Part shown: piece after piece, positions 55,542 through 64,000 of the stretch | How the letters are laid out: each line of letters begins with the position of its first letter | Position numbering within the stretch: position 1 is the first letter of the stretch | Source of the DNA: Hymenopus coronatus | Taxonomy: Eukaryota > Arthropoda > Insecta > Mantodea > Hymenopodidae | Direction: 5' to 3' | NCBI GenBank assembly: GCA_030762935.1 | Contig: CM060896.1 | Location: forward strand, 12,848,501-12,912,500 | DNA length: 64,000 nt | Translations under genes and position numbers: made by a program | Notes under the pieces: model-generated | Databases searched by the model: none | The model's input: only the letters and a program-made list of their open reading frames with translations | Told to the model about the DNA's origin: nothing

Positions 55542-58496
55542 ATGAGTTGAACACGTAATGTCTATAAATGATTCACAGGCTGCTCTCACAAAAGTCGGTT
55601 TGTTTCCTATGTTTTGTGCTACTAAATCCAGTTCCGCCATCCACTCGACCCAATATTCACCACTCTGGTCAGTGTTTTGTGCGCCCCACTGTGGTGATTT
55701 AATATTTAAGTCTCCCATTATAATGCTTTCTCCTCCTTGCGTACTAATGTCTTGGATTATAGAATCTACTTCTTTCTTAAATTTGTCCAAGGGTATGTTT
55801 GGTGAACTATAACATCCATAAATCTTAAATTAAAATAAGAACTGAAGCTTTCCTGGCGACGTGTTAATTCCAAATCTTCTCGGGCCTCTAGCCAGGTAAA
55901 AACTTGGCTTGACACCAACGTTTCGAAGAAGTGCATCTTCCTCATCAGTTCACCCTGAAGACGAGGAAGATGCACTTCTTCTAAACGTTGGTGTCAAGCC
56001 AAGTTTTTACCTGGCTAGAAGCCCGAGAAGATTTGGAATTAAATCTTAAATTGTTTGAAGTATATACAGACATAACCATTTTCTAACCTCCAGTCTATTA
56101 CCTCTATATTTTTGTTTAGGAAGTTGACAGCGACATCCAGCCTATTATCCTTAATCCAATTATTGCTGGATACACACTTTAAATTTGGCTCACTTACTAT
56201 CATTATGTCAACCTTCTTCTCCATTGCAACTGCGTATGCCATATCATGGCTACCTTGTGACCTCATTAAATTAGCTTGTAGGATTCCTATGGTTGTTGAA
56301 CCCATTATCTTTTTTTATTTCAACCTTCTTCGTCTTATGTCCCCTATCATCTTTCTGTATAGAGGGCAACTCATTTGGTCACTTCTGTGGCCTCCTTTTT
56401 TACACGTTATACAGACAGATGCATTTGTGCATTCTCTGGCTATATGACCCTTCTCCCCACAATTCAAGCAAGATCCAGTTCTATCATCTTCCTCCTTACA
56501 TTGATACGCTATATGTCCAAATCCAAAACACTTAAAACACCTAATGACTTTTATTCTTTCTCTAATCTGGCAGCTGATCCATCCAACTCTAATCTGTAGG
56601 GTCTTACCAGTTTCAGCAGGTAACGTTACTGTTGCGTTTTGGTTACCAAATCTTCCTGGTCTCATAGAAACATTAATTATATCCGTCTCCTGTAACTCTA
56701 TTTCTTCACAAATTGCAGTTTTCAGATCATCTTCCTTGGTTGTGGGATCTATTCCATAACTAAAAACATTTATTTCCTTCCTCACAGTACGCACCTCAAC
56801 TTCTTCAGTATTCTTCAGGATCTCCTCTTTGAGGGCATTTGCTTTCCCTGTTCCCTCAGCTGCAAGGAATAGGCCCTCTTTACCTATTTTCCTAATGGTT
56901 TTTATTCTCAAATCTAGTTTTCCTATATCAATACCTTGTTTCACAGACTGCAGTGCTTCCGCGTATGTTTTCCCTTTTCCCTTAATTACTACCGTTTCTT
57001 CCGGTTGTTCCTTTTTGCACAGATCTATTTTCTTTTGCATTGGTTTCCCGTTCTTCTGTGGCTCCCATGCCTTTGTTGGTATAATATACCTTATTTCTAT
57101 TCCACATCCACGAAATAACCATTCCAGTATTTTCCTCGTGTATTCTCTATTTATCCCTTCCGGTGTGGCAATTGCTATTTTTCTTACATGATGTTCTTCC
57201 AGTACTTGCTTCCATTGGCGTAGCATTCTGGAGAAACACTCCATGTCATTTACACCTTCCACATCCACATTGAACGGGATTATATAAAAGTATCGATATG
57301 TGTCTTTTTCCTTCTCTCTACTACTATAAATTTTGACATTCCTTTGGAGATATTCTATTTTACCTTCTTCTAGATTTTCACCTGTTATACCTACAAACTC
57401 AAATCTCTTTCAATTTCTTCAAGATGCCTTCGTCTCCTTTATCTCCCGGATTTTTTACCACAGCAATATAATATCCTTCCTCAACTTTAAATAAGCTTCC
57501 AGGTAGTACAGATATAGTCTGGGAATTACTTTCCGTCCATTTTACATCCAACAAATGCGCAAGGTCTACAAAACTATGAGCTTGGGACATGTCCTCCTCT
57601 ATGCTTCTTTTACTTTGGTTATTACACCCTGATGCACCAGAGATATCTTCCTGTGTATCTCTCTGTATAAAATCTTCTTGCACTTGAACTGCTATTTCTG
57701 AAGTTTTGAGGGTACTGACATCTCCTTTTTTCCTCTCTAGATCCCATCTCTTCCACCTATCCAATATCGTCTCGGCAATACTGCCTAATTTCCTGATGCC
57801 TTTTTATTTCCAATTTAGTATTGGGAGTTTTTTTTAACCAAGTAGGCTAAGTTTTCACTGCGTTTAAGTAATTCTCCCACAATATCACCAAATTCCTTCA
57901 ACTGAATCAACTCTTCACCTTCCAGATCGCCATTCTCAGTCTCTACGTTCATTGATACAGTAGGGTAATCCTCTTGAACTTTATCCGTTTTTTGAAGATA
58001 CAAGTCATGATCTTCTTTGCTCTTTTTCAGTTTTTCAGGGCTGCTAATACTCTTCCTTTCCATCTCCCTGTTAATTTCTTCCTTACCGGATTCAGATGTA
58101 CTTGGTTTGCTAGCATTACTTATAATGTCACTTATCTTGCCCTCAATGACAGTATCTGTTTTCAGACTTCCAGTTGAGCCCCGTCTTCGGTGCGGAGGTG
58201 ATCTCCCAACTAATGAACATCCTTTAAATGGATCAAAGTCATCTCCTCTAACTCCTATATCTCTTTCCAAATTTAGGATTTCCATCCGTTTAGTTCCAGT
58301 AGCATTTTCTTGCAGAGCGGCCTGGTTCCCCACCGCTGGTGCATGGCAGTCGCTGGCTGACGATCGGGTGGGGCCTGCCCTCTCACCACCACTTCCGACC
58401 GGTTCTGGGGTACCGATTCCCCTGTCCCGTAAGTTGCTATCCTTTATTCGTGTATCCATATTCATAACCATAGTGCATAGACCCTGCCGGGCAACA
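55542..58496 (-). mobile_element. LINE 1 duplicate, 3'-truncated (copy 3)
   Basis: The third copy of the same segment, with the same foldback, frameshifts and truncation point. One visible difference from copies 1 and 2 lies near the ORF1 start (ttcataacc in place of ttcttaacc at 58461-58469, Lys to Met), which shows that the copies are not merely the same read placed three times. Confidence 0.88.
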
Positions 58497-60016
58497 GGTA
58501 GTGGTGGTGGTGGTGGTACTGGTAGTGGTGTTGGTAGTGGTGGTGTTGGTAGTGGTGGTGTTGGTAGTGGTGGTGGTAGTGGTAGTAGTGGTGGTATTGG
58601 TAGTGGTAGTGGTGGTAGTGGTGGTAGTGGTGGTAGTGGTAGTGGTGGTGGTATTGGTAGTGGTGGTAGTGGTAGTGGTGGTAGTGGTAGTGGTGGTAGT
58701 GGTAGTAGTGGTGGTATTGGCAGTGGTAGTGGTAGTGGTGGTGGTATTGGTAGTGGTGGTAGTGGTAGTGGTGGTATTGGTAGTGGTGGTAGTGGTGGTA
58801 GTGGTAGTGGTGGTATTGGTAGTGGTGGTAGTGGTAGTGGTGGTAGTGGTAGTGGTGGTAGTGGTAGTAGTGGTGGTATTGGCAGTGGTAGTGGTAGTGG
58901 TGGTGGTATTGGCAGTGGTAGTGGTAGTGGTGGTGGTATTGGTAGTGGTGGTAGTGGTAGTGGTGGTAGTGGTAGTGGTGGTAGTGGTAGTGGTGGTATT
59001 GGTAGTGGTGGTAGTGGTGGTAGTGGTAGTGGTGGTATTGGTAGTGGTGGTATTGGTAGTGGTGGTAGTGGTGGTAGTGGTAGTGGTGGTAGTGGTAGTG
59101 GTGGTGGTATTGGTAGTGGTAGTGGTGGTAGTGGTGGTAGTGGTAGTAGTGGTGGTATTGGTAGTGGTAGTGGTGGTAGTGGTGGTAGTGGTGGTAGTGG
59201 TAGTGGTGGTGGTATTGGTAGTGGTGGTAGTGGTAGTGGTGGTAGTGGTAGTGGTGGTAGTGGTAGTAGTGGTGGTATTGGCAGTGGTAGTGGTAGTGGT
59301 GGTGGTATTGGTAGTGGTGGTAGTGGTAGTGGTGGTATTGGTAGTGGTGGTAGTGGTGGTAGTGGTAGTGGTGGTATTGGTAGTGGTGGTAGTGGTAGTG
59401 GTGGTAGTGGTAGTGGTGGTAGTGGTAGTAGTGGTGGTATTGGCAGTGGTAGTGGTAGTGGTGGTGGTATTGGCAGTGGTAGTGGTAGTGGTGGTGGTAT
59501 TGGTAGTGGTGGTAGTGGTAGTGGTGGTAGTGGTAGTGGTGGTATTGGTAGTGGTGGTAGTGGTGGTAGTGGTAGTGGTGGTATTGGTAGTGGTGGTATT
59601 GGTAGTGGTGGTAGTGGTGGTAGTGGTAGTGGTGGTAGTGGTAGTGGTGGTGGTATTGGTAGTGGTAGTGGTGGTAGTGGTAGTGGTAGTAGTGGTGGTA
59701 TTGGTAGTGGTAGTGGTGGTAGTGGTAGTGGTGGTAGTGGTAGTGGTGGTAATAGTGGTAGTGGTAGTGGTGGTAGTGGTAGTGGTGGTAGTGGTGGTAG
59801 TGGTAGTGGTGGTAGTGGTGGTAGTGGTAGTGGTGGTAGTGTTGGTAGTGGTAGTGGTGGTAGTAGTAGTGGTAGTGGTGGTAGTAGTGGTAATGGTGGT
59901 AGTGGTGTTGATTATGGTAATGGTTGTAGTGGTAGTAGTGGTGGTGATTATGGTAATAGTGGTAGTGGTGGTAGTAGTGGTAAGGGTAGTAGTGGTAGTG
60001 GTGGTAGTGGTAGTGG
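58497..60016. repeat. (GGT/AGT)n tract 3, expanded
   Basis: Begins like tracts 1 and 2 but is about 1.5 kb, because an internal block of about 560 bp is repeated (compare 58617 onward with 59176 onward). It passes the point where tracts 1 and 2 jump back into LINE 1 (59894) and continues with ggttgtagt, gattatgg and other variants to 60016. It therefore looks like the original right flank. Confidence 0.93.
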
Positions 60017-61990
60017 TTTTTGATCATCCATATTTCTATTTTATTCATGGACCACACGACTTTTTCTTCCACTTCATCTTTTGTTTTGCCACATGCTATT
60101 AACGCTAGATCATCAGCATATCCTATGGTTTTTACTCCAGTTGGTAATTCCCGCTTTAATACTGGATCATAGTATATGTTCCATAGGGTGGGACCTAAGA
60201 CGGAGCCTTGAGGAACACCGCAACTCATATTCATTTTTATGTTATCACCAATCAGTATATAATGTATCTTCCAAGTAACTACAAATAATCTTAATTAAGT
60301 ATGGAGCTGCTTCTTTTCTTACAAGTTCATTTATTATACCTCCCCAAGGTGTTGAATTAAAGGCATTTTTGACGTCCAGGGTAACCATAACAGCATACAT
60401 GTGTTTTTCCTTTGCGTCCTTCTGTACGATTTGTTTAACTGTCTCTATTGCATCCAGGGTTGATTTGCCTTTTCTAAAACCGAATTGCATTTGTGCAAGT
60501 CCTCCTTTTCTTTCAATCTCTTTAATCAGTCTTTCATTTATAATTTGTTCATAAAGTTTTCCTATTACATTTAAGAGGCATAGAGGTCGGTATGATACAC
60601 TGCCACAAGCCCGTTTGGGCTTTTCAATTAATAGTAGCTTTGCTACCTTCCATTTTTTAGGAAAAACTCCTTTAACTAACAGTGTATTTATAACTTTTTC
60701 AAGAACTTCCGGGTTTTGCGATGTCTTTATAGCTTCTGGAGGGATACCATCGGGTCACGCAGCTTTTCCTGATTTAATTCGTTGACCTGCTTCTTTTATT
60801 TCGTCTTGCTGACATAAGGGTATTTCTTCTTTATTATTGCTAATCTCTGGCCATACATTTGTTTTATGTGCCGGGAACAGTGTTTTAGCAATATTTAATT
60901 GCTCTTCATCTGTAAGTTTTATTGATGTATTAGACCCTATCTTACCCGTTACTATTTTGTATCCTTTACCCCATGGATCAGTATCCACCTCATTGCATAG
61001 TTTTTCCCATTAATCTTTTTTTGCTGTTTTTATAGCTCTTTTAAGAGCATTTCGGCTTTCTCGATATTGATTTTGTATCTCCATCTTTTCACATTCTGCG
61101 ATGTTGCTTCTTCGGTTTATCCTTGTAACCTTTCTGCGTGCTGCAGTACACTGCTTCCTTAATGGGGCAATTGTTTCATTCCACCAATATGCCGGTTTAT
61201 GTTTGCGGAAACCATAAACATTTCTTTTAAACGCATAATTACATGCTCTTTCTAATATTTGGTCTAATTGAATTTATTGATTTTTATATTCTTTACATCC
61301 AACTTCCTGCTGTATTTTTTCAAGCATTAATTCTTTATTTTCTTCTTTATATATCCATCCTTTTCTTTGATTATTTATTTTCGGTAACACCAGAGGAGTT
61401 TGACTATGTAATTCTATATAAATGTTTTTATGGTAACTTAAGTTTTCTTCATCATCTACGTACCATTTATTTATTAACTTGCCTATTTCTTGTGAACAAA
61501 TTGTAATATCTATGTATGAGGATCCATTATTTCTTTCGAATGTTGGTGTTTTTCCATCATTTAGTATATTGTAATCTTTTTCATTTATCCATTCAATCAG
61601 TGTCCTACCCTTTTTATCTTCAACTGGTGAGCCCCAGCAATATGCTTTAGCATTGAAATCTCCGCCTATCAATATCCTTTTACGTTTCTCTCCATGTTGG
61701 TCAACACTATATCCTATTTCATATTGGAATTGTTATAATTCTTCTTCTTTGGCTGTAGGTAAAATATAGCAAGAATAAATTATCATCTCATCCGTTTCCA
61801 TCCATACATATCCATTTCCATTTCCAGCTCTCTGTGACCCAGGTCCATGTGCAGGTATATAGATAGCAGCATCATTTCTTTCATCCTTTATCCATCTTGG
61901 GTTAGATTTTATCATATTCTTATTTGGTTCCGCTATTACTGCTAGATCTATGCAGTGTACATTACATTTGTGTATACGAAGATCCATTGC
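60017..61990 (-). pseudogene. LINE 2 ORF2 (endonuclease and partial reverse transcriptase)
   Basis: Pieces in order: MDLRIHKCNVHCIDLAVIAE (61987) and ILIGGDFNAKAYCWGSP (endonuclease). Then GKGYKIVTGKI and IKSGKAA, ending at a stop where Pro-Asp-Gly-Ile-Pro-Pro follows (60755). Then YRPLCLLN, QFGFRKGKSTLDAI, TLDVKNAFNSTPW, a stop near 60245, and GVPQGSVLGPTLWN with YADD at 60109-60120. The frame ends in IEIWMIKN against the microsatellite. At least four stops or frameshifts make it inactive. The layout and RT motifs are R1-clade like LINE 1, with clearly different protein sequence. Confidence 0.82.
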
Positions 61991-62019
61991 TCGTTTGCTT
62001 CTATCAAGATTTACTTGGA

Positions 62020-64000
62020 TTATTTTCGTGCTTGATTCGTAAATACACTTATTTTCTCCCTCTCATGCGCTTTCACAAGTCTTCTATATTCAGGACATCT
62101 CATTGATTCTGCTTTATGCTCACTGTATTGGCATAGATAACATTTAATAGGGTTTTTACATTCTTTTGATTTATGGCCTATTTCGCCACAACTATAACAC
62201 ATTTGTGCTATTTGTTCGGCTTTATTAGGGCAGTCCCTTGCTATATGTCCCACCTTGTAACATTTTTAGCAACGTTTTAAAACATTTACAGGCTTCACTT
62301 TCCACCTATCCCATCCATTTCCTATTTTTCTTTTATCATCCTATTTGCTGCTTCCGTGCTGATGGTTGCAAACGCGTACTTTACTCCTTGTGTGTTCACC
62401 TTTTCTGCCAATTTAAGCTGTGAAATGTCTTCATTTTTATGTAATTCTTGTTTTAAAACAGCCTTAATTTCATCTTCTCGCACAATCTCATCGATGTCCA
62501 GGATCATGACTGTTTGATTTGCGGTCTTCAGTTGAACCTCTGCTACGTTTTCCAGTTTAGTGGTTAACAGCTGCTTGAAAGCTTGTCTATCACTTGTGTT
62601 TTTCCCTTTTATTTTCAACTGCACATTCCCATCACTGTTTTTGTTTTTTTGATTTATGATTACCACACTGGTACCTACATTTTGTCTAATATTCTTTATA
62701 ATTTCAGCATACGTCATCTCTCCAGTGGGTTTCAGTATTATCGTGTCTTGGTTTTTAAGTTTTCTTTTCCCCACCTCATTTCCATCTTCCTGTATCTTGT
62801 TTTGTTTAACTTTGGTGGTGTACATTGGTATTTGGTAATCTATTTTCCTACCAAGATATTCCAGGACTTTTCTTACGCATCCTTCTGACTCTTGCTCTGT
62901 AGTTATGCATGAGGTTTTTATTCTTCCTTTTTTCCTAGGTTTGTTTAGGATATTTTCTATATTAATCATCAGATTAGCTTTATCTACGCTTGAGTTTCCA
63001 CCATTTTCTGTGCCTATAATGTAGATATATCTCTTATTTATACTGATCTCTATGTCATCCCCCAAAGTCTCGTTTGTTATTATATTAGTGACCATCTTCC
63101 CTGCGCTTAGGTTAGCTTCTTGTAGCGCTTTACGAATTTGTGGATTTATATACAAGATATTTTCCATTATCTTCCCTACGCTTAGGTTAACTTCTTCTAG
63201 CGCTTTTCGAATTTGTGGATTTATATACAAGATATTTTCCATTATCTTCCCTGCGCTTAGGTTAACTTCTTCTAGCGCTTTTCAAATTTGTGGATTTATA
63301 TACAGGATATGTTCCATTATCTTCCCTGCGCTTAGGTTAACTTCTTCTAGCGCTTTTCGAATTTGTGGATTTATATACAAGATATTTTCCATGATCTTCC
63401 CTGCGCTTAGGTTAACTTCTTCTAGCACTTTTCGAATTTGTGGATTTATATACAGGATATTTTCCATTATCTTCCCTGCGCTTAGGTTAACTTCTTCTAG
63501 CGCTTTTCGAATTTGTGGATTTATATTCAAGGTATGTTCCATTATCTTCCCTGCGCTTAGGTTAACTTCTTCTAGCGCTTTTCGAATTTGTGGATTTATA
63601 TACAAGATATGTTCCATTATCTTCCCTGCGCTTAGGTTAACTTCTTCTAGCGCTTTTCAAATTTGTGGATTTATATACAAGATATGTTCCATTATCTTCC
63701 CTGCGTTTAGGTTAACTTCTTCTAGCGCTTTTCAAATTTGTGGATTTATATACAAGATATGTTCCATTATCTTCCCTGCGCTTAGGTTAACTTCTTCTAG
63801 CGCTTTTCAAATTTGTGGATTTATATACAAGATATGTTCCATTATCTTCCCTGCGCTTAGGTTAACTTCTTGTAGCGCTTTACGAATTTGTGGATATATA
63901 TATACAGGATATTTTCCATTATCTTCCCTGCGCTTAGGTTAACTTCTTCTAGCGCTTTCCGAATTTGTAGATTTATATATAAGATATGTTCCATTATCTT
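62020..64000 (-). pseudogene. LINE 2 ORF1 (gag-like) with coding minisatellite at its N-terminal side
   Basis: From the right edge the frame is a string of 25-residue repeats (ENILYINPQIRKALEEVNLS type), then a unique part (63000-62322) with GDDIEISINKRYIYIIGTE, MTYAEIIKNIRQNVGTSVV and ILDIDEIVREDEIKAVL. After a stop the knuckle region follows (62290-62020): a first knuckle broken by a stop, then CYSCGEIGHKSKEC and CYLCQYSEHKAESMRC. The role is as for LINE 1 ORF1. Repeat units with an internal stop, the stop at 62322 and a frame change show that it is not functional. Confidence 0.75.
63080..64000. repeat. 75-bp minisatellite in LINE 2 ORF1, 12 units visible
   Basis: Units on the + strand contain attatcttccctgcgcttag, gttaacttcttctagcgc, ttttcgaatttgtggattta and tacaagatat. 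Twelve occurrences of the ttaggtta core are seen, with a 75-77 bp period, running off the window. In four units (near 63285, 63658, 63733 and 63808) cgaatttg is caaatttg, which turns an Arg codon into TGA on the coding strand. Confidence 0.92.

Larger units (their letters stand above)
60017..64000 (-). mobile_element. Second R1-clade LINE (LINE 2), 3'-truncated, degenerate
   Basis: A different family from LINE 1 but with the same layout. On the - strand ORF1 comes first (right edge to 62020), then ORF2 (61987 to 60017). The element stops in the middle of the reverse transcriptase, where an A5 run followed by CC leads into tract 3. The 5' end is outside the window. Confidence 0.8.

Noticed and set aside
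63052..63942. + strand frame of 296 codons with CGFIYKI repeats
   Set aside because: It is a shadow of the 75-bp minisatellite; the LINE coding sense is the - strand.

Overview
The window looks like nuclear DNA from an arthropod, most likely an insect with a large repeat-rich genome. The evidence is GT-AG introns many kilobases long, a secreted S1-family protease-like gene of insect type, tRNA-derived SINEs, several Tc1/mariner-type DNA transposons and R1-clade LINEs with three-knuckle ORF1 proteins. The species cannot be named from sequence alone. There are no bacterial genes, operons, rRNA or CRISPR arrays.

Host genes: one spliced gene runs on the + strand from 1675 to 39321. Its exons are 1675-1745, 8650-8744, 31185-31329 and 38887-39321, the phases match at every junction, and the 5' exon lies left of the window. 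It encodes a trypsin-like fold with the catalytic His and Asp, but Ser195 is Ala, the Cys191-Cys220 disulfide is missing and the S1 pocket is altered. It therefore reads as a non-catalytic serine protease homologue. At 43628-43754 a signal-peptide exon ends in the same phase (1) that the first visible exon of this gene needs, which suggests a second, tandem paralogue continuing to the right.

Introns and intergenic DNA: intron 1 (1746-8649) holds copies of a dispersed ~850-bp repeat (called family A here), an unclassified stretch and a SINE. Intron 2 (8745-31184, 22.4 kb) holds broken LINEs, a foldback element, an ORF1-only LINE, a ~95-bp satellite (family B) at three sites, a mariner fragment, a ~50-unit 63-bp minisatellite grown inside the coding part of a dispersed gene family, and a complete Tc1/mariner element with 161-bp inverted repeats. 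Intron 3 (31330-38886) holds more family A, a (TGTA)n block, transposase fragments, a SINE and a 41-bp hairpin minisatellite. A mariner-type element with recognisable ends (39820-41244) lies between the two protease genes.

Right third (44.5-64 kb): an apparently full-length R1-clade LINE on the - strand (45581-51063) is flanked on both sides by (GGT/AGT)n tracts, and an A8 tail runs straight into the tract. The 5' part of the LINE plus its adjacent tract is then tandemly repeated with a 3718/3715-bp period. The third tract is longer and joins a second, different R1-clade LINE (60017-64000) in the middle of its reverse transcriptase, again at an A-run followed by CC. This arrangement suggests R1-type elements that target this microsatellite, followed by segmental tandem duplication. 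ORF1 of the second LINE contains a 75-bp coding minisatellite.
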